Numbered from the stretch's first letter, positions 33,846 to 43,883 are shown. The stretch is DNA of 64,000 nt from an uncultured Candidatus Nitrosopumilus sp. (GCA_951812655.1 OX638319.1:62001-126000); one strand, 5' to 3'. Notes: generated by a model from the sequence alone, not told the origin. Made by a program: numbers and translations.

Positions 33846-35044
33846 TTCCTGAACTAGACTCTGAAATTGGAATTACTGCTCATAGTACACAGTTTCCTGG
33901 TATTGGGGGAAAAATCCGGAAAAATCCTGAAGACTTTTTGGTGAGGGAAATTATCTCCGAAAAAGCTCAAAATACAATTCATGACAAAGATGGATATGCG
34001 GTATATGTTCTAAAAAAGAAAAAAATTGACACGAACCATGCATTGTCTGGCATCTTCAAACAAAAGGGAATTCGTCTTAAAGCACTTGGATTAAAAGACG
34101 CGTCAGCCATCACGGAACAATTCATCTGTTCGGGAAACAAGGGCCGAGCCATTGAGACTTTCTCGACTGAAAAATACTCTCTAGAGCATATTGGATTTGT
34201 AAAAAAACCACTGTCAAAAAAAGACATGATTGGAAATCATTTCAAATTAAAAATTACCGAATGCCGTCCTGGCCTGTCCTCTTTTACAGAATCTGACAAA
34301 GTCTTGAACTTCTATGGATATCAGAGGTTTGGATCAAAAAGACCTGTCACCCATCTGATAGGGAAGGCTATCTTGCAAAGAAATTTCAAAAAGGCGGTTG
34401 ACTTGATTCTGTCATTCACTTCCAGGTATGACTCAAAAGAAAACAATGAGATTCGTGAAAAACTCTCGGATGAACAAAACTATGCAAAATACTTTGATCA
34501 AGTTCCCTTGCAGATGGACATTGAGCGCATGGTTCTAGGGGAGATGATTGAGCATGGAGATCCAATTCGCGCAATTCGAATTATCCCTGTATCCTTGCGT
34601 AGGTTCTACGTGCAGGCCTATCAGTCTTTTATCTTTAATCACTCTCTGAGTGCTGCATTTTTGGATGGTGAGAATATGTTTGAGGCACGAACTGGTGACA
34701 TTTGTTTTGATTCCGATAGCATAATTGGAAAATTTGACAAACGCTTAGTTCAGAACTTGGCCCTGCCGTTTGTAGGTTATTCTTATTACAAAAAAACAAG
34801 ATTTGATTCTCAAATCTCTAAAATTTTGAAACGTGAGGAGGTCTCTCCAAAGGATTTCTTCGTTAAAGAGATGCAAGAAGTAAGCAGTGAGGGAGGTTTT
34901 AGGCAGGCTGCAATTAGATGCACTGATTACGTTTCATCTGTAAGCGATGATGTTGTTGAATTCTCCCTTTCCCGGGGTTCTTTTGCAACAATTTTGCTCA
35001 GGGAGATTATGAAACCAGAAGATCCGATGCAAGCTGGTTTTTGA
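33842..35044 (+). CDS. truD: tRNA pseudouridine(13) synthase TruD
   Basis: 400 residues from GTG. TruD motifs are present: IRKNPEDFLVREI near the N-terminus, ALGLKDASAITEQFI with the catalytic Asp86, NFYGYQRFGSKRPVTHLIG and YQSFIFNHSLS. TruD makes pseudouridine at position 13 of tRNA. The four-base overlap with the propeller gene suggests cotranscription without an obvious functional tie. Confidence 0.94.
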   Translation: MIPELDSEIGITAHSTQFPGIGGKIRKNPEDFLVREIISEKAQNTIHDKDGYAVYVLKKKKIDTNHALSGIFKQKGIRLKALGLKDASAITEQFICSGNKGRAIETFSTEKYSLEHIGFVKKPLSKKDMIGNHFKLKITECRPGLSSFTESDKVLNFYGYQRFGSKRPVTHLIGKAILQRNFKKAVDLILSFTSRYDSKENNEIREKLSDEQNYAKYFDQVPLQMDIERMVLGEMIEHGDPIRAIRIIPVSLRRFYVQAYQSFIFNHSLSAAFLDGENMFEARTGDICFDSDSIIGKFDKRLVQNLALPFVGYSYYKKTRFDSQISKILKREEVSPKDFFVKEMQEVSSEGGFRQAAIRCTDYVSSVSDDVVEFSLSRGSFATILLREIMKPEDPMQAGF

Positions 35045-35162
35045 GATTCACCATGTCTAAAAATTCTGTATGTGATTCCCTTGGATTTCAAGCAAAATTA
35101 GTTAGTTTGGACGAAATACTGTGTAGTGGGATGTTGATTGAAACGTTCGGTCATACGACAAA

Positions 35163-35366
35163 CTATTTTCTTTTACTGATTGCTATTCCAATAAATAACA
35201 TGATTGTCCCGATTACCAAAATTTGGACACCATATGAAACCCAATCTGGATTGGAATACATGAATGAGGATTCAGGCCCTACTATTGATTGGCCCTGAAG
35301 GTGAAAAATAATGCCAAAAATGCTTGTAACAAAACCTGTTATGGCTATGAAATACCCTACTTTCAT
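35163..35366 (-). CDS. Small two-TM membrane protein
   Basis: 67 residues. Two hydrophobic helices (GYFIAITGFVTSIFGIIFHL and YGVQILVIGTIMLFIGIAIS) flank a short outside loop. A KRK tail ends it, so both ends face the cytosol. A plus-strand frame over the same bases lacks any pattern and is taken as a shadow. No family is recognised. Confidence 0.65.
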   Translation of the reverse strand: MKVGYFIAITGFVTSIFGIIFHLQGQSIVGPESSFMYSNPDWVSYGVQILVIGTIMLFIGIAISKRK

Positions 35367-35468
35367 AATTTTTTCTAATATCTCTGCTAAAAAAGGGTAA
35401 ACAGAATTGATAATTTGACCAAATGATTTTTCGACTCAGTTTTTAATTATTTTTTATTAGAATTACGC

Positions 35469-36155
35469 ATGGTTAGTTGGGATGATCAGCAAGAATCAGG
35501 CGGTCATGGCCATCTGGGGCTGATTTTATTTGCTATTTCTGCATCTCTGGCAGTAATTTTGTTTTTAATTTTCCATCCTCAAATAGAATCTATCAACAAA
35601 GAGTCGCCTATTTTGATAAATATCATGTTTGTTCCTGCCATGGCTGTTGGTTTTCTATATGGGATCAGGATTACTCAGAGAGCTGTCAACCCTTCGGAAA
35701 TTCGCAGCCCTATCAAGAGATCCATTGTAAAAATATTTTTGTTCTTTTTTGTCATGGGTGGGATGTTCAGCTCTGTAAATTTTGCAATCAATGGGGGTAG
35801 TGTCATGCCTAGTGTTGAGATTTTAGAGGACGGTCTCTTGCCTTGGATTAACAGCTTTGTGACTGCAAATGGGGGTGCAACCTTTCTAATTCTCACCAGT
35901 ATCGGTCTGATGGCTGCTGCCACAAAGAGAATCGTCGGAATGGATGCTGGATTCCTTAACCGATTAGTGACCTTTGTCGGAACTTTTGTTTTCTTTACCA
36001 TGCTTGTCTTAAGTTTCACAAAGTCAGATCCTACCTCATCTGGTGTTTTTTTGTACACGTTTTATCAGGCAGGTATTGTGGGCGGTGCGTTCTATGCAAT
36101 GAACCAGCTTACTAAAAACAAAAACATGTTTGAAGACTTTAGAAACGGATTCTAA
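35469..36155 (+). CDS. Multi-pass membrane protein, unknown function
   Basis: 228 residues with about seven membrane helices. The first is after a short polar HGHLG stretch. The loops are short and the C-terminus (NKNMFEDFRNGF) is cytosolic. No transporter motif is recognised. It converges with a small membrane protein gene 1 bp beyond its stop. Confidence 0.75.
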   Translation: MVSWDDQQESGGHGHLGLILFAISASLAVILFLIFHPQIESINKESPILINIMFVPAMAVGFLYGIRITQRAVNPSEIRSPIKRSIVKIFLFFFVMGGMFSSVNFAINGGSVMPSVEILEDGLLPWINSFVTANGGATFLILTSIGLMAAATKRIVGMDAGFLNRLVTFVGTFVFFTMLVLSFTKSDPTSSGVFLYTFYQAGIVGGAFYAMNQLTKNKNMFEDFRNGF

Positions 36156-36156
36156 T

Positions 36157-36411
36157 CTATTCCCATTCGGAAGGATCTACGAATATGCCCGATGCCTCGT
36201 TGTTGATTCTCTCTCTGTATTTCACACAATCATCGGCCTTAAAATTATCTGCCTTGCACTCGTCAAAATGAATAGTATTGTCTCTTTGTATGTTGTCTGC
36301 AAACAAAACATCTCCGCCAATTGCTAATGCGATGAGCGCAATTGCCGCCAGGCTTGCTGAAACCACTATCATTGAATATCCTACATGTGCGTGATTACGA
36401 GGGTTTTTCAT
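36157..36411 (-). CDS. Single-TM protein with extracellular Cys pair
   Basis: 84 residues. After a short His-rich N-terminus there is one helix (SMIVVSASLAAIALIALAIGG), then an outward ~45-residue domain with FDECKADNFKADDCVKY, whose two Cys probably form a disulfide. No family is recognised. Confidence 0.7.
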   Translation of the reverse strand: MKNPRNHAHVGYSMIVVSASLAAIALIALAIGGDVLFADNIQRDNTIHFDECKADNFKADDCVKYRERINNEASGIFVDPSEWE

Positions 36412-36459
36412 TCACCACAAATCGATTACTCTTGAATTTAATCTTTTCAAGCTGATTTT

Positions 36460-37032
36460 GTGCGATCAAATAATTACCCCTATCGGATTTTTTGGGAAAA
36501 ATTGAAAAGAAAGTACCTGAAAATACACTCATTGAGCATACAAATTCTTCAGTATGAGTTTCTTGGACCTATCCCCCTTGAGGAATGGGGGCCTCCGATG
36601 GAAGAATTGGTCTACTTGATTCTCTCTTCGGACAAGGACAAATTCAATATTCTTTATGTCGGTAAATGCGAAAAGACTGACGATGAGTCGTTTTTTACTC
36701 AACATTCACGTTACAGCTGCTGGACAGATAATATGGGTTATGGAAAATCATTGTTCTTGGCTATACTGCCCTTGTTTGAATCTGACGATGCCAAACGTCA
36801 AAACATAGTAAACAAAATCATCTCTTTGTACAAACCCGTTTGTAATGATTTGGATACAGTGGAATCAAAACCTGATTATGTTGTAAGGAAGTCTGAAAAC
36901 AATGCTTCTGAATCTGAAAAACACCTTTGCCTTTGCTGTGGTGCTGAAATGATTCCTGAAAAAGTCCTTGAAAAATCTACCCTCTACAGATGCACTGGGT
37001 GTGGACTGAGTGACACAAAGATTAATTCTTGA
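36460..37032 (+). CDS. Protein with GIY-YIG-like core and C-terminal zinc ribbon
   Basis: 190 residues from GTG. The central part FNILYVGKCEKTDDESFFTQHSRYSCW has a strand-helix pattern weakly like a GIY-YIG nuclease (LYVGK), with later segments LFLAILPLFESDDAKRQNIV. The last ~40 residues are a zinc ribbon, CLCCG and CTGCG. The nuclease link is only a suggestion, since the catalytic Arg and Glu are not clear. The stop overlaps the end of the convergent gene by 11 bp. Confidence 0.7.
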   Translation: MRSNNYPYRIFWEKLKRKYLKIHSLSIQILQYEFLGPIPLEEWGPPMEELVYLILSSDKDKFNILYVGKCEKTDDESFFTQHSRYSCWTDNMGYGKSLFLAILPLFESDDAKRQNIVNKIISLYKPVCNDLDTVESKPDYVVRKSENNASESEKHLCLCCGAEMIPEKVLEKSTLYRCTGCGLSDTKINS

Positions 37033-37255
37033 TTTTGTTCTGAACATCAAATAGCTGCAGTGTCAACAAGTCGATTGCTTTTTTCAGGTGTTGAAACTCG
37101 TTGATCGAATGCATTTGACCTTCTACTAGCGCTCTTTGAATCTTGATTGAATTCTTTTGATGCTCATCTGATGCAACAATTTCCATGGCGTTAAGTTTTG
37201 AAAGCAAATTGTCGAGATCTTTTAGCATTTCCTCAGATGGCTTGTGTTTATCCAT
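37022..37255 (-). CDS. Small helical protein, unknown function
   Basis: 77 residues, almost all helical and rich in Leu, Glu and Lys, consistent with a coiled-coil hairpin (MLKDLDNLLSKLNAME; FQHLKKAIDLLTLQLFD). No known family. It is followed by no other gene on this strand. Confidence 0.65.
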   Translation of the reverse strand: MDKHKPSEEMLKDLDNLLSKLNAMEIVASDEHQKNSIKIQRALVEGQMHSINEFQHLKKAIDLLTLQLFDVQNKIKN

Positions 37256-37287
37256 GTTTGAAGACAGTTTTTTTGATATATGAACTG

Positions 37288-37440
37288 TTACAAGAGATCC
37301 TCGTCAATTTTTTGAATTGGATCAACGTATTGCTGACATTTACAAGTTGGAACTTGACATTTTCCCATTTTGATGATGGACCCGCTGTCTTGATTTGGCA
37401 CGTGAACTTCATTTGTGTGATGGCATCTGTTGCAGTTCAT
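37288..37440 (-). CDS. Small zinc-binding protein (50 aa)
   Basis: An ATG-initiated frame encoding MNCNRCHHTNEVHVPNQDSG..., then CQVPTCKCQQYVDPI and an acidic end. CxxCH at the start and CxxxxCxC later supply four zinc ligands or more, as in a zinc ribbon. It lies between the alcohol dehydrogenase and the helical gene, all on the minus strand. It is shorter than usual annotation cut-offs. Confidence 0.6.
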   Translation of the reverse strand: MNCNRCHHTNEVHVPNQDSGSIIKMGKCQVPTCKCQQYVDPIQKIDEDLL

Positions 37441-37477
37441 GCATATTCGTCCATTTCATTGACATGCTGCTCCAAAA

Positions 37478-38512
37478 TCATGGAATTAAAACTGCCCTTG
37501 CATCTATTTTGGAGTCCTTCAATTTTTTGAGTGCCTCATTTGCTTCTTCTAATGAGAATGTCTGGGAGATCACTTCGATTTTTTCTTCATCACAAATTCT
37601 GATTACTTGCTCCATGTCTTTCGTGGAGCCTATCAGTGTCCCTCTGATGGTTTTTTCTTCGAATGCCATGAATGCTGGGTTTTTTCCTACAGTTGCAATG
37701 ACAATCGATCCTCCTTTTTTTACCGATTTTATCGCGGTGTCTGTAACTAGATCTGCTGGTGCAAACACTATGGCTGCATCTAGCATGCCGTGTTTCTCCT
37801 TCAATTTCTTAAGAAGTTCTTCCTGACTTTCAGAAAAAACCATTGCATCTGTTGCTCCTAGTCTTTTTGCAACGTCCAAGTGGTTTTGGGTCCTGGATAG
37901 CGCTATTACCTGGCAACCTTCTACTCTCGCAAATTGCACCGCCATGTGGCCTACCCCCCCTATTCCAAATATTCCTATCTTCTTTTCAGGTGCAGGCTCA
38001 GATGCTTTAACGGCCTTGTATGCTGTAATTCCTGCGCAAAACAATGGTGCTGCATATTCAGGTTTCATCTTTTCAGGAACCTTTGTGGCAAAATTCTCTA
38101 CAACTGTGATGTATTCTGTATATCCTCCCTTGAAAGATTCTCCTGTAATCATTGATGATTCGCAGAGGTACTCTTTTCCTTCGGCGCAATACTGACAATT
38201 GTTACATGCCTCTAACAGTGGTGTGATACCTGCTCTGTCTCCCACTTTGAATTTTGTAACTTTGTCTCCGATCTGAATTACTTTTCCAACCACTTCATGA
38301 CCTGGCACTGTTGGCAGTGTTGGTGGAATTCCCAAGTCTTTCCAATCCCCCTCTATCCCGTGAAGCTGAGAATGGCATACTCCACATGCTTCGATTTTTA
38401 ACAAAATCTCATTTGATCGTTTTATTTCATGTTTGTCAATCTGGCTCAGTTTCAACGGATTTGTCTCAATTTTAGCACATTCTGAAAGCACCATTGCGCG
38501 CATTTTTTCCAT
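37478..38512 (-). CDS. Zinc-dependent alcohol dehydrogenase
   Basis: 344 residues of the medium-chain dehydrogenase family. The catalytic zinc motif is GVCHSQLHGIEGD, followed by VPGHEVVG. The structural zinc Cys are CNNCQYCAEGKEYLC. The Rossmann motif is GIFGIGGVGHMAVQFA. It oxidises alcohols or reduces aldehydes with NAD(P). The substrate is unknown. An ATG nine bases further in is an alternative start. Confidence 0.93.
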   Translation of the reverse strand: MEKMRAMVLSECAKIETNPLKLSQIDKHEIKRSNEILLKIEACGVCHSQLHGIEGDWKDLGIPPTLPTVPGHEVVGKVIQIGDKVTKFKVGDRAGITPLLEACNNCQYCAEGKEYLCESSMITGESFKGGYTEYITVVENFATKVPEKMKPEYAAPLFCAGITAYKAVKASEPAPEKKIGIFGIGGVGHMAVQFARVEGCQVIALSRTQNHLDVAKRLGATDAMVFSESQEELLKKLKEKHGMLDAAIVFAPADLVTDTAIKSVKKGGSIVIATVGKNPAFMAFEEKTIRGTLIGSTKDMEQVIRICDEEKIEVISQTFSLEEANEALKKLKDSKIDARAVLIP

Positions 38513-38766
38513 AAATACATGAATGGGCCATGAGATTTTAAGATTCGGAATTCCATCGCTCTCTTTTTTAAATCTCCTGCTTGAAAATTTTGAACTGATG
38601 GCTCTTAGACTAATATGGGATTCAATTATATCAGTATATATCCAGCGGGTGTTGAAATTATCATCAATCTGATAAATCCGATGGCCAGAGATTGGGCTAT
38701 CCTAAGCAATAGTCCCGTCTTGCTTTTACGCCAAGATTTATTTGCAAAATTCTCTGTTTGTAATAC

Positions 38767-39000
38767 GTGACTAAAATTTCTGATGAGGATCGTGAAAGGG
38801 TGAATCTATTGCGGCTTGTCACCCGTTCAAAAAATGAATTTAAAACTCTCTCTTTGGAACAACTAAGTCGATTACAGGAACTACTTGAAAAAAAAGATTA
38901 TAGCCATGACAAAAAAGCACATAAATCAAAAATAAAATTACTTGGAAAAATTAACGTTCGAATCTATGAATTAACTGAGGGGAGGGGAATATGGGGCTAA
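38767..39000 (+). CDS. Small charged helical protein
   Basis: 77 residues from GTG, strongly helical and basic (LLRLVTRSKNEFKTLSLEQLSRLQELLEKK). The pattern could bind nucleic acid but no family is recognised. It lies 41 bp before the DUF255 gene. Confidence 0.6.
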   Translation: MTKISDEDRERVNLLRLVTRSKNEFKTLSLEQLSRLQELLEKKDYSHDKKAHKSKIKLLGKINVRIYELTEGRGIWG

Positions 39001-39041
39001 TTTCTAATTAGGTACAAATATTCAAACGAATTTAATTAATT

Positions 39042-41069
39042 GTGGATAAAAACAGCCTGGTCGATGAGAGTAGTCCGTATCTGCTTCAGCATGCTGATAA
39101 TCCTGTAGACTGGCATGCATGGAATGATAAGGCATTAAAAAAAGCCAAGGATGAAAACAAACCCATCTTCTTAAGTATAGGTTACAGTGCGTGTCATTGG
39201 TGTCACGTGATGGCCCATGAGTCATTTGAAAATGAAGATGTAGCTGAATTTATGAATGACCATTTTATCAACATAAAAGTTGACCGTGAAGAGCGACCTG
39301 ATATCGACGACATTTACCAAAAAGTCTGTCAGATAGCAACAGGTCAGGGTGGCTGGCCGTTGAGTGTTTTTCTTACTCCTGATCAAAAACCATTCTATGT
39401 GGGAACTTATTTCCCTGTTTTGGATTCCCATGGGCGTCCTGGTTTTGGAAGCATATGCAGACAACTGTCGCAAGCATGGAGCGAAAAACCTAACGACATT
39501 GAGAAGTCTGCTGAGAAATTCTTGGAAGCACTAAGTAAATCTGAAAAAATTTCTGTTTCGTCAAAACTGGACCGAGCTATTCTTGATGAGGCTGCAATGA
39601 ACCTGTTTCAGCTTGGCGATCCTACGTATGGCGGATTCGGCTCTGCTCCGAAATTCCCCAACGCTGCAAATATTTCATTTCTATTTCGTTATGCAAAACT
39701 TTCGGGACTTGGAAAGTTTAATGAATTCGCACTCAAAACTCTCAAAACAATGGCCAAAGGTGGAATATTTGATCAAATTGGGGGCGGTTTTTCTAGGTAT
39801 TCCACAGATGCAAAGTGGCTAGTTCCTCATTTTGAAAAAATGCTCTATGACAATGCTTTGATTCCCGTAAATTATGCAGAAGCTTATCAAATTACGCAAG
39901 ATCCTTTCTATTTGGAAATAATGCAAAAAACACTTGATTTTGTGTTGCGTGAAATGACTTCTCCAGATGGTGGCTTTTACTCTGCATATGATGCAGATTC
40001 TGAAGGCGTGGAAGGAAAATTTTACGTGTGGAAAAAAAGCGAAATTCAAGATGTCCTTGGAGATGACGCTGATCTATTTTGTCTATATTATGATGTCACT
40101 GATGGGGGAAATTGGGAGGGTAACAACATTTTATGTAACAACCTTAACGCTTCCACGGTTGCATTTAATTTTGGAATATCCGAAGAAGACGTTCACAAAA
40201 TTTTAAAATCCTGCTCTGAAAAATTGTTAGAAGTTCGTTCCCATAGAGTTTCTCCTGGATTGGACGACAAAGTTTTGGCGTCTTGGAATTCTCTGATGAT
40301 CACAGCATTTGCCAAAGGATACCGTGTAACAAATGATGTCCGTTATCTTGACGCTGCAAAGTCATGTGTGGATTTTATTGAAAAGCATCTCTTCGTGGAT
40401 GACAAATTGATGAGGACTTTCAAAAACGGAACTGTAAAAATAGATGGATATCTTGAAGACTATTCTTATTTCGTGAATGCGCTGCTGGACGTATTTGAAA
40501 TTGAACCTGATCCAAAATATCTAAAGTTGTCTTTGAAATTGGGACGTCATTTGGTAGATCATTTCTGGGATTCTGAGAATGACAGCTTCTTCATGACTTC
40601 TGACGATCACGAAAAACTGATCATTCGTCCAAAGAGTAACTATGATTTGTCATTGCCTTCTGGAAATTCTGTTTCGTCTTTTGTCATGCTGAGGTTGTAT
40701 CACTTTTCCCAAGAGCAAATCTTCATTGACATTGCCGCCAAAGTGATGGAATCTCAGGCACAAATTGCAGCTGAAAATCCATTTGGTTTTGGTTATCTTC
40801 TAAACACAATTTCTATGTATGTGCAAAAACCTGTGGAAATCACTATCGTCAATACCGAAAATTCCTCAATCTGCAAATCCCTGTTTTTGGACTATCTTCC
40901 TAATTCTATCATGATCACGATTCGTAATCCTTCTCAGCTGGAAGGCTTGTCGCAATACCCGTTTTTTGCAGGAAAACTTTTTGAGGAAAAAACTTCTGTT
41001 TTTGTCTGTAAAGATTTCACTTGCTCATTGCCTTTGCATACGCTTGATGAGATTAAATTTAATCTCTAG
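39042..41069 (+). CDS. DUF255 thioredoxin-like/glycoside-like protein (YyaL family)
   Basis: 675 residues from GTG, the usual size. The N-terminus [24 protein letters not shown] and the thioredoxin-fold motif [19 protein letters not shown] are diagnostic, with CHWCH as the redox or metal motif. The remainder is an (alpha/alpha) barrel similar to N-acylglucosamine epimerases, with [13 protein letters not shown] and SYNDLS-like segments. The exact activity is not established. It is homologous to human SPATA20. Confidence 0.92.
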   Translation: MDKNSLVDESSPYLLQHADNPVDWHAWNDKALKKAKDENKPIFLSIGYSACHWCHVMAHESFENEDVAEFMNDHFINIKVDREERPDIDDIYQKVCQIATGQGGWPLSVFLTPDQKPFYVGTYFPVLDSHGRPGFGSICRQLSQAWSEKPNDIEKSAEKFLEALSKSEKISVSSKLDRAILDEAAMNLFQLGDPTYGGFGSAPKFPNAANISFLFRYAKLSGLGKFNEFALKTLKTMAKGGIFDQIGGGFSRYSTDAKWLVPHFEKMLYDNALIPVNYAEAYQITQDPFYLEIMQKTLDFVLREMTSPDGGFYSAYDADSEGVEGKFYVWKKSEIQDVLGDDADLFCLYYDVTDGGNWEGNNILCNNLNASTVAFNFGISEEDVHKILKSCSEKLLEVRSHRVSPGLDDKVLASWNSLMITAFAKGYRVTNDVRYLDAAKSCVDFIEKHLFVDDKLMRTFKNGTVKIDGYLEDYSYFVNALLDVFEIEPDPKYLKLSLKLGRHLVDHFWDSENDSFFMTSDDHEKLIIRPKSNYDLSLPSGNSVSSFVMLRLYHFSQEQIFIDIAAKVMESQAQIAAENPFGFGYLLNTISMYVQKPVEITIVNTENSSICKSLFLDYLPNSIMITIRNPSQLEGLSQYPFFAGKLFEEKTSVFVCKDFTCSLPLHTLDEIKFNL

Positions 41070-41386
41070 ATTTTTTTTAAACTAGCTGCGATAATGTTTC
41101 CGACTTGGGGTCTTCCCATGTTGTCATATCTGGATTTTGGCATTGCCATTGTGATCTGTGTTTGCTGATATGATTTGACGCTGACAGTTGGTTGCGCTTG
41201 TAAAATTGCTTCTAGCAATGGCATTACCTGTTCTTTTGTTTCAGCATCAAGTTTGTTTGAAACGTTTTCAATGATCATTTGTTTTTGTGACACCGGCTCT
41301 GTCGAAACATTCTCTATGAGTGTCAGCTGTATCACCTGACCGTTGTCTACTATCTGTGTAATTTTAAATTCGTCTGCACTTGACAT
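41066..41386 (-). CDS. Conserved small protein, unknown function
   Basis: 106 residues from ATG without signal or membrane helix. A beta-rich N-terminus is followed by a helical middle and a C-terminus with [22 protein letters not shown]. The stop overlaps the end of the DUF255 gene. No family is recognised. Confidence 0.65.
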   Translation of the reverse strand: MSSADEFKITQIVDNGQVIQLTLIENVSTEPVSQKQMIIENVSNKLDAETKEQVMPLLEAILQAQPTVSVKSYQQTQITMAMPKSRYDNMGRPQVGNIIAASLKKI

Positions 41387-41416
41387 GATTTTGACAGGTT
41401 CTGTGATGATTTATCT

Positions 41417-41509
41417 TTAACGAATCGAAAAATATAGTGACACTCCTGCCGTTATCATTGCTGCCACTACTCCCAATACGAAGATGATCTTACTGCCGTC
41501 TACCTTCAT
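41417..41509 (-). CDS. Tiny single-TM protein (30 aa)
   Basis: ATG-initiated frame: MKVDGSK, then a hydrophobic helix (IIFVLGVVAAMITAGVSLYF), ending SIR. It has the same layout as the peptide at 3790-3870: a short polar N-terminus, one helix and a terminal Arg. The 190 bp upstream to 41700 hold nothing else I can support. Confidence 0.45.
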   Translation of the reverse strand: MKVDGSKIIFVLGVVAAMITAGVSLYFSIR

Positions 41510-41700
41510 GATGTGGATTTGTATTAGTTGGAATTAAATCATCTGATTTTCATCGATGACCAAATCTGTGAAATGTTCCAGTTCATGATGTGTCGCTATT
41601 GTGTGGTTTTGAGTTGTTTGAAAACTTGATGGTATATCGTATGCGCGATGAACTATTGTTCATTGAAACTCGTAACGTGAAAAACAATCAAAAATGTGCG

Positions 41701-42042
41701 TCATTTATCTAAAGATTCTGTTTTATCATCGTTTTTTGTTACTTTTTTGGAAATTTCTTGTTTTGGTGGATTTAGGATGGATTTCTTGATTAGCGAGGCA
41801 CGTTTTTTTATGATCTCGTTGAATTCTCCCATATCCTCTAAACTAGGTGTTTGCTGTTGATTTTGATATGCTTGCAAAAATCCTGAGTATACGCAGCCTG
41901 TGATGATTCCAAATGCTGTGTCTGGAACTGATTCCACTTCCGGAACAAAGTTTTCTGCTATTTGCCTGTATGATTCTGATTCGCTAATGTAATAATCGAT
42001 CAAACTGTCTATGAAATCCTTGTTCTCTTTGGAAATGCCCAT
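41701..42042 (-). CDS. Helical protein, unknown function
   Basis: 113 residues from ATG. The N-terminal two thirds are helical (KDFIDSLIDYYISESESYRQIAENF) with a Gly-rich turn, and the C-terminus is Lys-rich. No known motif. Confidence 0.65.
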   Translation of the reverse strand: MGISKENKDFIDSLIDYYISESESYRQIAENFVPEVESVPDTAFGIITGCVYSGFLQAYQNQQQTPSLEDMGEFNEIIKKRASLIKKSILNPPKQEISKKVTKNDDKTESLDK

Positions 42043-42116
42043 TGCTTTTTGTTTGCCTTCTAGTTTATTTATTTGTCTTCGATTAATCGTTTATTTATTC
42101 ATGAATCATTTCGACT

Positions 42117-42575
42117 GTGTTGTGGAAATTAGAATCTGATGAGGATTTTTTTAGAATTTACGATTCAAAAAAATTGATTGCGGGGTATTTTGATCCTGAT
42201 TATGGTGATGCATGCTCAAAATCAAATTCTGAAGAACTCATTTCGTCCATGCTGAAAAACCATGATGATATTTTGGGTGGCACTATCATGGTACCTTTCG
42301 TAAAGTTTGGTCTGTTTGATTGTGATTTGGATTCTACTTTGACTAAAGTTGAAGGACAGATAACTCAGGCAAATCAGCGTCTTCAAAAATGGAAAAGTTT
42401 CCTATTGGAGACACGCCGTGAATCTCATTCTATACGAATATCTCATACTGATCAAGACATGCTGACTATCTCATTTGGCATGAATTTCTTAGAACCTGTT
42501 CCTCTTGAAAAAAAATCTTTGTCTGAAGAATTGACTCCAGTTTTAAATCACCTGCAAAAAATAAATCTGTTATAG
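42117..42575 (+). CDS. Conserved hypothetical protein
   Basis: 152 residues from GTG (or the next codon TTG). It is a mixed alpha/beta protein with LWKLESDEDFFRIYDSKKLIAGYFDPDYGDAC at the N-terminus. No signal peptide or membrane helix. No family is recognised. Confidence 0.65.
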   Translation: MLWKLESDEDFFRIYDSKKLIAGYFDPDYGDACSKSNSEELISSMLKNHDDILGGTIMVPFVKFGLFDCDLDSTLTKVEGQITQANQRLQKWKSFLLETRRESHSIRISHTDQDMLTISFGMNFLEPVPLEKKSLSEELTPVLNHLQKINLL

Positions 42576-42589
42576 TATCTGGTTTGTCT

Positions 42590-43279
42590 CTATGGAAGGT
42601 GTTCATTTTTCCATTTTTCTGCTTCATTGATGCAGTTAAACCACTGCACTTCAACTTCTTGAGAGTCAAATTCATTCACATCGTTTCTGAATTCCTGCTC
42701 ACATTTGTTTTTCATGTAGTCGAAGATATAGACTACTTTCTGCTTGATTCCTGCTTGCGGGGCTGAGAATTTTTCTGCCTCATCATAGCTTTTTACCCCT
42801 TTTTTGGCTGATTGAAATTCAACTAGTCCTAAATTCTCATATTCGTACGCCTCTTGAATCTGTGCATCTGATCTTATTCTGGCTGATTCATCGCCTGTCG
42901 AAATCCATTCTATGAATTCTATGTCGCTTTCTAACTGTGTGTATGATGACATCTTGAATAATTCCACGGAACTCTTGAATAATTCGGGTGTTTCGAGCGT
43001 GTCATATCTGTCGATGATTTGCTCAAATTTGTCCAAATGCTCATCATAGTATTCCAATAGAATCTCTTTGGAAATGTCTCCTTCATCCCATTTGGTCTTT
43101 TCAGAATAGAACTTTACCTGTAAATCAGCCACATCTTGCTGAATCTGTGCTAGTTCATTTCCAAATGCAAATCCCTTTTGCTTGGTCTGGTCTGCTGAAT
43201 AATTGTATCCGACTATTCCTCCGATGATGAGTACTGCTACTGTGGCAATTACGATGTTCTGGATTTTGTTTTTCTTCAA
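42590..43279 (-). CDS. Membrane-anchored helical protein
   Basis: 229 residues. One N-terminal membrane helix (IVIATVAVLIIGGIVGYNY) is followed by an outward domain of four or more long helices with few Cys until CEQEFRNDVNEF...WFNCINEAEKW near the C-terminus. It overlaps the upstream gene by 4 bp. Function unknown. Confidence 0.7.
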   Translation of the reverse strand: MKKNKIQNIVIATVAVLIIGGIVGYNYSADQTKQKGFAFGNELAQIQQDVADLQVKFYSEKTKWDEGDISKEILLEYYDEHLDKFEQIIDRYDTLETPELFKSSVELFKMSSYTQLESDIEFIEWISTGDESARIRSDAQIQEAYEYENLGLVEFQSAKKGVKSYDEAEKFSAPQAGIKQKVVYIFDYMKNKCEQEFRNDVNEFDSQEVEVQWFNCINEAEKWKNEHLP

Positions 43280-43566
43280 AGATAATCTATGTAGTTCCCG
43301 TCTTCGTCTAATTTTAATTCAATTTTAAATTCTGTACCGCTGATAAATGAATCGTTTCGAGTTGTCCTGACCCTTCCGATGACTAGCTCGTACGGCCAAA
43401 TCTCTACAACTATTGCCCCTACTGTGGCAGTAGGGGTCTCTGTAATTGTCATGTCGTCTCGTTTGACTCCGTGTTTTTCTAGCATGTAAATTGCATGATC
43501 TAATAATGGTTTAGGATTGTTGTAGTTGAGTACCCAGACAGTTCCTTCATAATCAATCTTTTCCAT
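43276..43566 (-). CDS. Conserved small beta-rich protein
   Basis: 96 residues with the order helix, strand pairs, then a hairpin: WVLNYNNPKPLLDHAIYMLEKHGVKRDDMTITETPTATVGAIVVEIWPYEL. No family is recognised. It is translationally coupled to the membrane-anchored protein by a 4-bp overlap. Confidence 0.65.
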   Translation of the reverse strand: MEKIDYEGTVWVLNYNNPKPLLDHAIYMLEKHGVKRDDMTITETPTATVGAIVVEIWPYELVIGRVRTTRNDSFISGTEFKIELKLDEDGNYIDYL

Positions 43567-43598
43567 TTTGAAAAATACTAATTTTACTCATATAACAA

Positions 43599-43832
43599 TT
43601 ATTCGGGAACAACTACATTTAGTGTCATTGTACTTACTACCCTGGATAGTTTTCTAACTGCCGCAATGACCTTTTCAAATCCGTCTTGCTCTTCGGTTTG
43701 GATTTCTGCAATCACATCGTACGCACCAAAAGTAAGATATGCGTTGTTGATGTCTTGCATCTGTTTTAATTCTTCCAAGATGTATTCTTCAGATCCTAGA
43801 TCACAATTTAACAAAATGAACCCTTTGTGCAT
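43599..43832 (-). CDS. Stand-alone Lrp/AsnC ligand-binding (RAM) domain
   Basis: 77 residues that fit the C-terminal sensor domain of Lrp/AsnC regulators: FILLNCDLGSEEYILEELKQMQDINNAYLTFGAYDVIAEIQ. The DNA-binding helix-turn-helix is absent. Such stand-alone RAM proteins bind amino acids or modulate full-length Lrp partners. It sits 32 bp upstream of the previous gene on the same strand. Confidence 0.85.
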   Translation of the reverse strand: MHKGFILLNCDLGSEEYILEELKQMQDINNAYLTFGAYDVIAEIQTEEQDGFEKVIAAVRKLSRVVSTMTLNVVVPE

Positions 43833-43883
43833 TATTTTACCTTGAGATAACTTGAGTGGTTCTGCTGTTTAAGTTTTACAGTT

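Noticed and set aside
35041-35298. Plus-strand ORF after truD
   Set aside because: It overlaps the minus-strand two-TM protein, which has clear membrane helices; this frame has no recognisable pattern.
38690-38740. Hairpin GGGCTAT/ATAGTCCC upstream of the gene at 38767
   Set aside because: The 7-bp stem has a bulge and a long loop, and no promoter or conservation evidence supports an RNA.
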